The notes under the pieces are model-generated. The model ran no database searches. It saw only the letters and a program-made list of their open reading frames with translations, and was not told the DNA's origin. This document shows positions 47,360 through 59,130 of a stretch of DNA of 64,000 bases, piece by piece. A program made the position numbers and the translations under genes. The stretch's first letter is position 1. Every line of letters starts with the position of its first letter. The DNA is from Salvator merianae (lineage: Eukaryota; Chordata; Lepidosauria; Squamata; Teiidae). The stretch spans positions 29,898,929 through 29,962,928 of the forward strand of contig QVOM02000029.1 of the NCBI GenBank assembly GCA_003586115.2, read 5' to 3'.

Positions 47360-47880
47360 ACAAAGTTATTTATTGACATTTAGATCCCTCCCTATATTAA
47401 ATGTCACAATGGCTCAAATAAAAAGTTAGAACACTGTTGTCCATCTGCACTTCGAGTGCTAGAACAGCCCCTTACTGGGCTACCAGCACTCTTAAGTGCA
47501 AATGGCCCATCCAGGGCAGGCCTGATCGCCATGACAGTGGTCACGGCAACAACCGGTACATGGCAGATGTTGCCATGGTGATTGGGATGTGGCACGCAAC
47601 TGCACAGCCATGCCACCGTGCCCATTCCCAGTGTTTGCACTCAGAAAAGGGTGTGAACACTGCTGACTAGGAGCTAATTAGCTGTTCCTGGTCAAGCTGT
47701 AGGCAACATTTTAGTTGTCCGATCACTCACTAGCAGGCCAGTGCTAACATACAGTGCAAATATACAATGAAGATACCTGATCCATCTCAGAGGGGAGGCT
47801 GGTCCACGACCTGGGAGCCATTGTGGTGAAGACCCTGGCAGATCTTAAAGCAGATAGTTCTATATGGGCACTTTAAATAT
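47360..47880 (-). mobile_element. L2-like LINE 3' end, split by a MITE
   Basis: TTTATTGACATTTAGATCCCTCCCTAT (47369-47396) is the antisense tail, and GATCCATCTCAGAGGGGAGGCTGG...GTGGTGAAGACC (47779-47838) is the next part of the 3' UTR/ORF2 end. The same order occurs in 52595-53145. The family-A MITE lies between them. Confidence 0.65.
47425..47766 (-). mobile_element. Family-A MITE, shortened copy (about 340 bp)
   Basis: Shares GTTGCCATGGTGAT (47569-47582), the TAGGAGC...TGTTCCTGGTCAAGCTGTAGGCAACATTTTAGT part, and the right end CACTAGCA...CAGTGCAAATATAC with other family-A copies. The palindrome-bearing left end is missing or unrecognisable. Inserted in the L2-like 3' end. Confidence 0.7.
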
Positions 47881-49559
47881 TTTTTGCTTTTTTTGTTGTT
47901 TATTTCTCTATAAACTATATTGAGTGCACATTTCTTCTTTAAAAACAGAGGACAAAGGATAGCCAGTATGTATTTGAATTCATTGAGGAGTTTCTTTTAA
48001 ATCATGCATATTCATTGTGCATTGTATAGTAGAATATGGATAGGGGTGATCCAATATACTGAGCAAACATCTTTTAAAATAGTAGTTGTGCCTAGTTCAT
48101 TCAGTGTTCATGGCAGCTGATCGTGAATCCCAAGTAGCAAGTTTTAATGAGCATAAACAAATTTAAATTGGAGTATTGCTAAGGACACTCAAACTATTAA
48201 TGTTCTATGTTTTGTGGCTGAGTTAAGTTGTGGAATAAGAACACTTTAAAATATCTTGATAGCTGACTTCAATTTTAGTATTAATCCAATTCTAGAATTA
48301 TAGGCAAAGTTAAAAGGTTTGTCAGGAATTTTCTTATACTAACAACAGAATTACTGAAATTCAGAGTTGTGGATTTCCTGTTAGAAAGAAAGGATACTGT
48401 CATGTTTTGGGGAATATATATTATTTTTCTTTGCCACTCTCATCTTGCCAGATGTCTTGAAAGAATTTACCTGAAAATAATTGTTTCTTTTCAATGCTGT
48501 GGCCTTAGTTGGTCATCATGCCTGTTTAGCCCAGGGATGAGAAGATTAGCTGAGACTAATTGGCTCTGTATACCATACTGGGAATTTCAAAGTATTCCAG
48601 AAAAGGGCAGTGACAGACTACTTCTGTATTATTCCCAGAATAACTTCATGGATTTATTCAAGCAATCATTAGGAGTTAAACCCTATTGAAGGCAGTTTAC
48701 CTTTAAAATAGTCCCATTATAGTTCTACCTTCATAAGAGATTTTTCTAAAACAAAGTTGTTAGTACTTCTTTCTTATTTTAATAACTACTGCATGCATTA
48801 TTATAGAATCTCTGTATGCAAGGCTTTTCTGGTTATGAAATGGTATGAAGGTGTACATTGTTTGGATGAGAAAAGGAATATATTTTCAGACCTTATATTA
48901 TAGACAGAATAGATCACAGAGACTTGTGTTCAGCCATGTACACATAAGCCATAAGCAAATTAGATTGGCTATCTTTTGTTTTTCTGAAAAATGAAAAGGT
49001 AGAAAACTAAGAGAAGGTTGTGGAGAGTTCCTTAAGGTCTTTTCTTAAATCACAGATTAGTTGTATATTTCTTTAACTTTTCCAGTGCAATATTATGTAT
49101 TGGATCATTGCTTTATTCCCTACTCTGTTATTCCATGAAAAACTTGGGATAGCTTGTATACTGATATGCCTGCATTTAAATGCAGCATTAACACAAAACA
49201 ATAGAATGTGTGTTTTCAAAGTATAGTAATTGCAGTATGACACAAAATTCAAACGCAAAACTGTAGTACAGGGAATGACTGTTTGTCACACTAGAGAGGA
49301 AAACAATGTTTGGCAGGTGTGATCCCTATCTCCCTGAAGACCACTTTCTTACCTGCAAGAAAACTGTGTGGATGCTTCCCTATTAATGGACTCTTACTAA
49401 TGGTACCAAACAACAATTGCAAGTAACTACTGCATTCAAAAGAAAGAAAAGAGGGAAGGTTGCAGCCTGTACCCTGAGATGTTAGGCTATAACAACATAA
49501 AAGCAACAATTAAAAGCATTTTGAAATAGTACATAGAAGAAAGAAGAGGATAACTACTG
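47881..49559. other. Intronic DNA without recognised elements
   Basis: AT-rich; the longer frames here show no conserved motif. Confidence 0.5.
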
Positions 49560-50960
49560 CCTCTTTAGCTGAAGACATGAGTAAAGGTTTGTGTCTTCAC
49601 CAACTGTTTCAGTGCTTGGTGCTTGACATAATTCTGAAAGATTGGGGCTGTTACAGAGAAGATGATCTCATAGGTACCTACTTTTTTAGCTTGTGGATGT
49701 GGTAGCATTGCCAAGAGTCATTTCTAGCAGATCTTAATGGATGGGCAGGTCAATATGGGAGATGTCCCTTTAAATATTGGGGGCACAAAAAAATTAGAAC
49801 TTCACAAATCAAAGTGTAAACTTTGAAAAGGGATTGATAGCAAACTGACAACCAGTGCAATTCCTCAAAGATCAGCAGTGTCCATCAGACTGTGTCTTGC
49901 TGATGCAATCTATACTAGTTTTGGCTTCTGAACTGCCTTCAGTGACAGCCCCACATAGAATCCTTTAAAATAGTCCGATCTGGAAGCTTTCAGAGCTTTG
50001 CTCTGAAAGGATCAAAGCCTGCAAGGAACTGGAGTTAGAAGTAGGTACTTCTGGTGGTTGCTGCCACCTGACTTCAGATGAGAGAAGTAAATCCAGAAGT
50101 AGCACCAGATTGCACATCTCCCCTTTCCAACAGAAGGGAGTGGAATGCCATCAGGAGCAAGATATCACTCTACCTCATGGATTCTTGAGTTATAACAATA
50201 ATATCTCCATCCTGTATGGATGCAACTTCAATTTATTGTTCTGTATCCAGCCCTTTACTGCCTTCTGGCAAGAGAACGGCTTCTAAATTTCCTTTCCTCA
50301 ATTGGATGAAATGGAGAAATAAAACTGGATATTATCAGGATACTGATCTCCTCATGACTGCTTCCAGTGGTATCCTATAGATATTAAAGAGCATAGGAGA
50401 TAAGATTGATCCCTGAAGAACTCCACAAATTACCAGTGTGTCAAACTACTATTCCCTTAGAGATAGGAGTGTAATCAGCATAGTGTAGTTCCTCTGACTC
50501 CCAACTCTGTAATTTATCCATAAGGATACAGTGGTCAGTAGTATTGAAACCTGCTGAGAAATCAAGGAGACCCAGGAGGTTGCACACCACCTCTCTCACT
50601 TCTAATACAGGTAATTAACCAGGCTGACCAAGGCAATTTCAGTATTAAACTGAGTCCTGAAGACAGACTGAAATGAATTCAGCGGATCTGATTCCTCCAA
50701 GCATGCCTGAGTTTAACTGCCCTATTCAATAGCTAGGCAAAGAACAATTTGCTAGTACTGGGTCCAGGGAAGTTATTCTGAGGAAAGGGCAGGCCACTGT
50801 CTCCTTAGGGTCATTGGTAACCTCCCCTTCCTCAAGAAGTCATTTACCACTTTCTGAACCCATCCAGCTTATTGGCTGACTTCTGTCAGCCAGGATGAAC
50901 ATGGGTCATGTGAGCATCTGGTCAATCAGATCCCAACAAGCAGCTTCCCCACATACTCAG
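49560..50960 (-). mobile_element. L2-like LINE, ORF2 (RT to C-terminus) and 3' UTR
   Basis: On the minus strand the order is RT region (complement of the AAGAGCATAGGAGATAAGATTGATCCCTG stretch near 50390), the post-RT segment (complement of 50170-50290) and the C-terminal part toward 49840. The same words, in the same order, occur at 17350-18400 and 55640-56650. Many stops and indels make it old. Confidence 0.7.
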
Positions 50961-52594
50961 ACTACACTAATTGAAAGTGATCCAAAATATTGTATATATA
51001 CTTACAGTAACATTTTCTATCAAGTATTTTGTTTGTTAGTTTCTGCATAAAATCTCAGGGTTGTCACTACATGGTTATTCTTATTAACATAATGAAAATT
51101 AGCTTTTCAGTCAACTTATGTAGACATTTTCTGTCTGTGCTTCTTTCCACAAAGGTATTTCTCCATACTCTTGTATACTAATAATCTTTTGTTAATTCAG
51201 TTGATTACTTCCAAAATTTAGTGACTAATAACTGAGTCACTGGTAACTGATAGGAACTGTGCAGTCTTCTTTTTGGACCCATAAATAAATAGACATGCCT
51301 GGTATGGCATGAGATCCATTGAAAGCACTTAGTTTCTGAATTGTAATTATCCAACTTTTATTTTGTTTTAATATTCTGTTTTATGGCTTCAGTCTTTCAA
51401 CGTCCAGACTATACTTCTTAATCTCTTCCACTGCCCCAAGGTAAAGGTTAATGTTAGGGCTGTTTCTTCCTCCAATCTATCTGCAACAGTGATGGGATAT
51501 CAAAAAGTGATGAGAAACAGGATAGCAAAATGCATTTAACAGACTTAAATAGGATTCAGAACAGATAAAAAAGGTTTAGTAGATAAAAAGTGATCCTCCA
51601 AAGAAATAAGGACAAAACAGCTAAAAGTACCTCATATCTCAGCTTTGCTTGTCAGCCAAGCTTGGCTTTAGGAAGACAGGCAAGCCCAGAATGCCATGGA
51701 TGACATTTAATGCTGTCCCTCATGGTTCTGCTATGAGATGGGATGAGTCGACCACTGGCAGCGGCTTCCGACAGTAGAACCACTAAGGATGTACTTTTCA
51801 GTAATTCCCCTGTTTCTGCCCCCTTGCTCATATGTCTGCAGCAATAGAATTGCAAAAAAAAAAAAAAAAAATGGCTGAGGAGAAAGCACCATTGGATATT
51901 GTTCTGTATTTTAATTATAATATATTGCGGTGTTTGTAGGATTTGGTCTTTACGTGCTCTGAAGGAAATCAGAATATCTGGGGACAAGTCAACACTGTCA
52001 TCAGTTGCAGAAGATATGTATCAATGTTTAGCAATTTGCCTTTAGCACAAGCATTAGTTTGAATTATATTGTTGCTGGGGGAGACTTGGTCACATGTTGC
52101 AAGCCTGAGTAGTGAATACTAAAGCTCTATAAAAGCACTGTAAACAGGAGGGGAGGGCAGTTATGCTCATACTGAGAGCTCTACACCCAATGATTTAATT
52201 CCCTGTATTTAAATTGAGAACTGCATTTGGAGCTAGATAAGCTTGACCTGTTGATAGGAGTGGACAGGGCCACCAGTTTAAACCTTATGCTACATAATTA
52301 TTTCTCTTCCTACCACATTATTTCTGCCCCCCTCTGCCTCTTTTTTCTTCCCTTGTTCCCTTAGGCTGGTTCTAGGTGAGTTTAAAGAGAAAAAATAAGT
52401 GCGGGATATATCTTGAGTGATGCAGTGTCAGAGAAGCTTTAAGTAGTATCAAAAAGCATTTCTTTTTACACTAATTAAAAATATGTTTGCATACATTTTA
52501 AAAATTTCCTGTAGCTGGGATATTCCTGACCTACATGGTTTTCCTCTAGAGCTCTGGTCATAAGCACTGTGCCATCAGTTCCAGAGGAGATTTG
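50961..52594. other. Intronic DNA without recognised elements
   Basis: AT-rich with an A-run at 51855-51871. No recognisable elements. Confidence 0.5.
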
Positions 52595-53145
52595 TTTGTT
52601 TGTTTGTTTGTATTTATATCCTGCCCTATATCCAATGGTCTTGGGATGCATCACAATAAAACTAATAAAAAACAATGAAACTGAACTGACTAAAACAACA
52701 ATAAAGTGCCTGAAAAAGAAGGGTAGGCTATTTCTTCAGCCAAAGGCTAAGGTAAAGAACTGCAACTTCACTTGGCATCTAAGGCCCTTTCTGTACTTAT
52801 TGTGGATTATATCCCAGAATAGGGGCCTGCTATGCATATGCTAGTGCAAACTATGAAAGGTCTTGCCCAGGGTTTACCATAGTATGCACTAGCATGCAGA
52901 TGGCAGGTCCCTATTCTGAGCTATAATCTGGAATACATCCAAGTGCAGAAAGGGCCTTTATGTATAGTGAGTTTACCTTATGCATCTCAGAGGGAAAGCC
53001 ATATCATAGTCTGGGGGATATCACTGAGAAGGCCCTCTCACGTGTCCCTACCCCTTTAACCTTTGTGGGTGGTGGAACAGCCAAGAGGGTCTCACCGGCA
53101 GATCTTAGAGCACGGACAATCCTCCATAGGTGTTATCGTATACCC
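52595..53145 (-). mobile_element. L2-like LINE 3' end, split by a MITE
   Basis: TTTGTTTGTTTG tail, TATCCTGCCCTATATCCAATGG, then AAAGGCTAAGGTAAAGAACTGCAACT (52600-52780), and after the MITE CATCTCAGAGGGAAAGCC...GATATCACTGAGAAGGCC (52983-53035), which codes antisense for the ORF2 end. Parallel to 47360-47880 and 60238-61030. Confidence 0.7.
52783..52956. mobile_element. Family-B MITE (174 bp)
   Basis: Ends GGCCCTTTCTGTACTT and AAGTGCAGAAAGGGCC, strong internal palindrome (GGATTATATCCCAGAATAGG against CCTATTCTGAGCTATAATCTGG). Flanks TAA and TTT share only one base, so the target duplication has decayed or the end lost a base. Inserted in an L2-like 3' end. Confidence 0.8.
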
Positions 53146-53799
53146 TCACAGTTAGTTAATATGAAAATAGGAATAAGTTCCAAATGTTGGCATGAATGTG
53201 ATGCAAAGGTATATATTTACAGTTACGGTGGGCTTGTAGAAAAGTTCAGAGGTTTTAGACAAAGACAGGATTAGAGGTAGGGAAAATAATTGGAATGCCA
53301 CTTACATTGACAAAAGAGTTATGAGCATTTTAAAGTATTAGAGATCAGAAATTGAACAAGGGAGATAAGTATGTAGTAAAACAATTAGTCTTGGCCAGCC
53401 AGGCAATATTGGTTAATGGATGGGTCCACTATTTGGACTATGAATAGATGGTATTATTATATTGTACTTCAGATAAAGTTTGATTTTATTATGGAATGAA
53501 GGATGATTTATAAAGGATGAAAGGAAATTGAAAAGATGGAAAACAAACGGCAAAATGTGATAAAGTATGGAAGACAAGGGAAGGGGAACAAAGAATTGAA
53601 TGATGTGGTAAAATTTTGAAAGTTATTAATTTAGAGTTTATTTCCTAGAGGGAAAGCAGGGGGAGGGTATAGTCTAATACATTTTTTTAAATTGTCAGTG
53701 TATGATGATGATGATTGGATATTTATATGTTGTCCAATGAAGAATAGTAATAAAAAAAAAATCTTAGGGTATGGGCAAGTCTAAATAGGAGATGCATTC
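53146..53799. other. Intronic DNA without recognised elements
   Basis: Purine-rich on the plus strand, with short GATGAT and A runs near 53702 and 53752. Nothing assigned. Confidence 0.45.
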
Positions 53800-54345
53800 C
53801 TTTATGTATTTGCAGCCTTCTAAGTTAAAGCTAAAATCTTGAATTGAGCTTGGTCAAAAATTGATAGCCAGTGCAGTTCTTTCAAGACCAGCATTATGTG
53901 TGATCTGACAGTGGTTTCAGTCAGCAATCTTGCTGTTGTATTCTACACCAGCTGCAGCTTCCAAACTAACTTCAAAGACAGTTCTACGTAGAGCATATTA
54001 CAATACTCTAGTCTGGAAGTTACCAGAAGAGTGGCCAAATTGTCTCTGTCCAAAAAGGACTAGAGCTCACAAACCAGTTGGAGCTGCAAGCCGGCAATCT
54101 TAGCCACCACCTCTGCTTGAGCTTCAAGCATTAGCACCGAATCCAGGAGCACCTCTAGATATCACACACCTGTGCCTTCCAGGGCAATACAATCCCATCA
54201 AGAACTGAGCACCGCCGTACTTCATGGACCCAAGACTCTATGACACACAGCACCTCCATCTTGTCTAAATTCACCTTCAATTTATTGGGCCCCATCCAGC
54301 CCCTCATTATCTCCAAGAATCTGTCAAGCACTTTAACCGCCTGAT
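53800..54345 (-). mobile_element. L2-like LINE ORF2 C-terminal part (left half of a split element)
   Basis: Minus-strand frame (54155-54454) includes QAVKVLDRFLEIMRGWMGP, then KLKVNLDKMEVL and VLDGIVLPWKAQVCDI, the segment that follows the RT YADDT box. Continuing toward 53800 are frames like DRDNLATL, VTSRLVYCNMLY. Together with 55640-56650 it forms one LINE interrupted by foreign DNA. Confidence 0.75.
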
Positions 54346-55638
54346 ACAAAAGAGGCTGGTTATTAGTAAACATAATTTTGAATGTGCAGAACCAAGTCCT
54401 AGCTGTAACTGATAGCCACAGAGTGTGGAGACCACCTTGATGCCTATGGGCCACACTGACTCAGGCCAATATAAAAAGAAAAATCTATGCTAAAACAGTC
54501 CTGCTGAATTTTCCTATCTTTCTTCCCTCAGAGACGGTAGCTGCACAAGCTTGGATGTTTCTGAATATCAGTTCAAAAGTTAAGCTATACACACTGCAGC
54601 AATTGTCTTTTGCAAGTGCAGCCATTTAGTCCATCAGATGCCAGAACTAAACAGATCTTGTTTGGCAAGGTACAGCCTTTCAGTTGGAGAAGTCACTTTA
54701 CATTTCTGCTGAAAAACATTTTAAATTTAAAAGAAAGCCAAGGTAAACCAGTTCTTCTATTGTCTGATCAGCACATCTTGCTATCAGGGACTTGTGTGAG
54801 TATGTTAATTTCCAATCTTAACATCACCTCTCATTGTCCTCATTTTTCCCAGCGTGTGACTGCCCCTGTTTATCTTCCCAGTCCTACCCCACTCCACCAC
54901 AGCGTTGTTCTTGTTTGTCCCACCTTGGATAACCCAGGTGATCACCATTGAATGTTTGCCCCTCCTTTTTAGTCCTGCCCCAGAAGGAAAAAAAAAAACA
55001 CCCTGTAATTGCCCCGCTTTTCGAAAATCCTCTTTTGCTGTTGGAACTGCATTCTTGTTTTTCTGCCTTTTGCCCTTTAGTCTCGTTTGGTTGCCTCCTG
55101 CTTCTTGTTCTCTTGTTTGTTTTTTCTCCTCTCTCCCCCTGTGTTTCCGAACAGGTAATATTGTCCAATCCCCTATGGAATTCTAGCTAAATAATTGTTT
55201 TTGCATTGAGAGCAAGTATAAGGTTGAGTGGCAGGAGACAATTTGTATCTGTGTGTTGGGTACCAGTTTAGACCTGTCGAGAGCTGCGGAAGCAGCTTAA
55301 ACAGCCAGGTTGGCTTCCACTGGGAACTATCAAGCAGCATTTGGATCATATACTCTCCCTCTTTCTGCCTATAAAAGTTGCCACTTTCAGTGCAAAAGTT
55401 GCTTTCCTGCACTAGCTTCAACTGCGTTTTTGTAGAAATAAAATACTCCTTTTGATACTTCTCAAATAAAGAATATTTTGTAGTGTATATTCAGACAAGC
55501 TTGGGTTCCCTCTTTGTTTCCTCTCCCTTCAGAGCCCATGCCAGCTAATTGATTTGTTAAACGAACCCTTTCACTATAAGATCCTAAAGTTGTGTGAACT
55601 GGTGACCAGTTCCCCCAACGTAAACCAGTTCATGTAAC
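54346..55638 (+). mobile_element. Insertion in a LINE, LTR-like right part
   Basis: About 1.3 kb lies exactly where the LINE frame is broken (after SESN and before QAVKVL). The right part looks like an LTR in plus orientation: CCTATAAAAG (about 55368) as TATA box, AATAAA at about 55439 and again at 55466, then a T/C-rich tail. The left part is T/C-rich and unassigned. No coding frame with retroviral motifs is seen, so a solo LTR is possible. Exact ends and target duplication were not resolved. Confidence 0.45.
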
Positions 55639-56650
55639 AATTTGATTCAGATAGCACAGAAAGGCAGAGGTAGGTGTCATCTGCATATTGATGGCATCTC
55701 ACCCTGAATCTCCTGATGACCTCTCCCATGGACTTTATATAGATATTAAAGAGCATGGGAGATAAGATTGATCCCTCAGGAGCCCCACAAATGAGTTTCC
55801 AGAGCATTGAGGAGGAATCACCCACAACCACTTTATGGAGATAGGAGTAGAACTGTCGCAAAATGGTGCCTCCAGTTCCCAAGGATAGAATGGTCGATGG
55901 TATCAAAAGCTGCTGAGGATCCAAGCAAACCAAATGGGCAAGTAATATATTGAGAACGTCCCATGGTTGTCATGGAGGCCACGAAGACCTGGTCCAGCCC
56001 CAATGCCACAATAGCAGGGGCTTGTAACACCAAATCTAATACTATCTCAGGCAGTGCAGATAAGGAGGCTCCCTGCTAGGCAGCAGAGTAGGTGGTAACC
56101 AGCAGGATCCCTATTCTGTCTCTCTACCCTAACATCAGAAACAGCCTCTCAATTGCAGAATGAATTGACTGCCTGGCAAGAGATATGGAAATTCTATGGA
56201 CAATAGCAACACCCCCTCCCTGTCCCATTCGTTAGGAGCAGTTCTAGACCAAATATATCAGGAGGTGAAGCGGGGTGAGGCAAAACCCACTCAGTTCCTC
56301 CACTTAGTTCCTCCACTCAGGTTTCAGTGATGTATGCCAGATCAGCTCCTTCATCCAGAACCAAGTCATGGTTGAGTGATGGTTTATTCTAGATTGACCT
56401 AGCATTCAAAAGTAGCATGACTGGATCAGTGGGCTTGTTGACGGGCCATCTAAACTCTGCTGGGTAGAAGGCAAACCAGAAGGAGCAATGGCTTTAATAC
56501 ATCTAACACTTCTCTGAATACAGCTCTTCTGCCTCTCAGCCCCATACCTCCCTTTGCCCAGCAGCACAGTACTGTTTGTGCTCTGTGGCAATTCCCCCCT
56601 TCTTTACTGCCTTGGCAGATTATTCCCTCTTCCTAACACAAACACTATAT
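55639..56650 (-). mobile_element. L2-like LINE endonuclease end and RT (right half of a split element)
   Basis: Minus-strand frames include SAAFDTIDHSIL (RT motif A, 55833-56033), GAPEGSILSPMLFNIYIKS (motif B region) and RCHQYADDTYLCLSV (motif C, with the catalytic YADD intact). Upstream, to about 56650, broken frames match the end of the endonuclease and the linker. Frameshift between motifs A and B. Confidence 0.8.
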
Positions 56651-57369
56651 AAATAGATTAGTTAAAACAATAGTAAATAATAAATAAATTCCAAACAATA
56701 GCTGATCAGCCGAAGGGATGTTTCTGATGGCACCAAGGAATGTCTCTATGCTTACATTGTCCTAATAGTCACTAGGATATGGTATGGGAATGAATATTGT
56801 CCTTGATTGTCATGCTCAAGGGAGGTGTGTTTCTAACATTCTACTTATCAAAAGCTGATGCATAATTGTAACACATCTATTTAATCTTTTTATGGTTGGC
56901 TGTAATTAATTTGAATACAGATTCTATTTTGGCACTCATTAAATGCACAACACTCTGCCAGTCTTTTAGATTGCCTATCAGGAAAATAATGGCTTTAGTT
57001 TAAAGTTTAGATTTGTTAGCAAGCTAACTTTCCAAATGTTTATGAGGAATATAATCACTATTTTTAGAATAAACCATGTTGCTAGAAGAAGGTCCAGCAG
57101 CACTAATACTAAGTTTTCTTCGATCTACTTGCTGTGTCATTCTAGAGATGTATGTAAACCATGGTTTAAAGTTGGTTTATTTGTAACCCCAGTTCCTGAC
57201 TTAAACCAATAATCATAGTAATCCAGTGAATGCTTTGGAATACCTCCCAGATGAGATTTGTCAGGCACCAACACTGTATTAATTTTTGGCACCTTGTTGA
57301 AAAGTACCTTTGTTGGTTAGCTTCCCTACAGTCTTGCCAGGAAGGGAACGAGGGCTGTATTTTATAATG
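56651..57369. other. Intronic DNA without recognised elements
   Basis: AT-rich; no assignable structure. Confidence 0.5.
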
Positions 57370-57475
57370 TACATTAATTATGTTAACTGTTACAAATTTT
57401 ATCTTTTTACTGTTGTGACTTGCCCTAGGATCTTCAGGTGAAGGGTGGGATATAAATACTAAAATAAATAAAGTA
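57370..57475 (+). mobile_element. L2-like LINE 3' tail
   Basis: GACTTGCCCTAGGATCTTCAGGTGAAGGGTGGGATATAAATAC, then AATAAATAAAG: the sense version of the tails at 13560, 16905 and 60238. Confidence 0.7.
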
Positions 57476-57488
57476 CACAATCATTAAG

Positions 57489-57650
57489 GCCCTCTGGTGG
57501 TACAATGGTTAAGAGCACTGGGCTAGAACCCAGGAGTTCCTTAATTCGAATCTCTGCTCTACTGTGGAAGCTCATTGGATCTTCCCAATGGTAGATAAAA
57601 TAGCCTCACTGCCTTGTGTGTGTGTTGAGAAAGGCAAAGGCTAAGGAAAA
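57489..57650 (+). mobile_element. tRNA-derived SINE
   Basis: GGTGGTACAATGGTTAAGAGC looks like an A-box region and TTAATTCGAATCTC a B-box, 35-40 bases apart, followed by a non-tRNA body (GTGGAAGCTCATTGG..., GCCTCACTGCCTTGTGTG, AGAAAGGCAAAGGC). Distinct from the SINE at 8374. It sits just after a LINE tail, which may be coincidence. Confidence 0.75.
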
Positions 57651-58324
57651 GCCCAAAAAGCCAGAGCAAAATCTCTAAGCCAGTAGAATGGACCATGCAT
57701 CATCTTTTGGGCAGCTTCTTCAGCCAACCTGGCGCCAAATGTCATGTTTACATTTGTTTGGATTAACTGGTGAGGCCAAGAAAGAAAATCTGATGCCGTG
57801 ACAACTCAGAGTTTCCATACTTATATATCCATGCTCTTCCCATTATTTTTCAAGACAGAAAGATGCCAACATGTTACCAAAGCTGACTTTTTGGTCATGT
57901 ATGTGAAATGTGAATTTGATGCATTCTGCAGTTTCTTCATGCTTGGTACATCTCAATAAACTATAGCTTATCATGTTGTGAAAATAAGATCGTTGTCATA
58001 GCACTTTTGCAGGTTTGGGCAGGATTTGGCAGTATACACCGTGTACACAGTTCCAGACTGCTTCCTGGTCTTTTTCTCCCCAGAGGTTGATACAGATACA
58101 GGCATGTTTTGAAAGATATAAATTTGACAATCTTATTTATTTCAGCACAGGATATGCAAGCTCAGAATTTTTCTGTTACTTAAATAATGTTCTATTTTAT
58201 ATAATATAGAAGCATTTGGAAAGTTTTCCACATAAAAATAAAGCAGTGGAGAATTTTCAACATTATGCTTTGCACCCATATACATGGTTTAGAAACTAAA
58301 AATGATCAGTCACTTGTAAAAGTG
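57651..58324. other. Intronic DNA without recognised elements
   Basis: AT-rich; no assignable structure. Confidence 0.5.
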
Positions 58325-58470
58325 TAGAATCATAGAACCATAGAGCTGGAAGGGTCATCAAGTCCAACTCCCTGCTCAATGCAGGATTCACTAAACCATC
58401 CCAAACAGATATCTGTCCAGCCTCTTCTTCAGTCCTTTGGCACTTCTCTTGTTCTTCAGGAATTCTTAAA
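58325..58470 (-). mobile_element. CR1 LINE 3' end
   Basis: GAATCATAGAACCATAGAGCTGGAAGGG and TCAAGTCCAACTCCCTGCTCAATGCAGGA are the antisense of the CR1 3' end, whose terminal ATTCTATG repeats are recognised by its own RT. Truncated upstream. Confidence 0.85.
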
Positions 58471-58559
58471 GATCGCAAAGAATGGCTCTGCAATTAGCTC
58501 TGCTAGTTCCTTCAGCACCCTAAGAGCCTAGAGACTTGGAATTCATTTAAATTAGCTAT

Positions 58560-59130
58560 GTGTTCCCTCATCTTCGCCTTGTCTGTCCAGTGCCTTGATT
58601 CTCTTATTCCCTCAGTGGCCTAATGAAGGGCAGCTGATGTTTCATTTCCTCTCTGAGAAAAAACAGATACAAAATAGGAGTTCCAGTGTTCTACTTTCTA
58701 AGTGCCTCTTTAGACCAATTCACCATTCTCCCTGTAAAAGTCTTATAGCATCTTTGACTTTTCTTTCTCTTCTGACATATTCCCCAAACCCTGTTGTGTT
58801 GCTTTTGACATCTTTTGCAAACTTTAACTCATTTTGAGCTTTAGCCTTTCTGACACTTATCCTATAGTTTCTACACACTGCATTATATTCTTCTTCAGAC
58901 ATTTCCCCCTCTTTACATTCCTTTACATGTCCTCTTTTCTTTTTAGCATGTTATTAAGTTCTGTGCTCACTCATCCTGGTCTCTTTAGATACTTCCATCC
59001 TTCCTTCTTTGAGAAATTATTCAAGACTGTGCCTTCAAGATCTCCTTTCACAAAATCTCTCTTCCTTCTTGGACTTTTCTGTCATTTAGGATTCTTCTTA
59101 CCCTCATGCTCTTTTGAAGTCCAACCATGA
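58560..59130 (-). mobile_element. CR1-group LINE endonuclease-RT linker fragment
   Basis: Minus-strand frame 58720-58902 reads EEEYNAVCRNYRISVRKAKAQ, then ELKFAKDVKSNTTGFGEYVRRERK, the conserved linker (RKAKA...E..LA.D.K...K.F..YV) between endonuclease and RT. Further broken frames continue to about 59130. Truncated before RT. Confidence 0.7.

Noticed and set aside
57489..57570. A possible tRNA gene
   Set aside because: tRNA-like start only; continuous with a non-tRNA SINE body.
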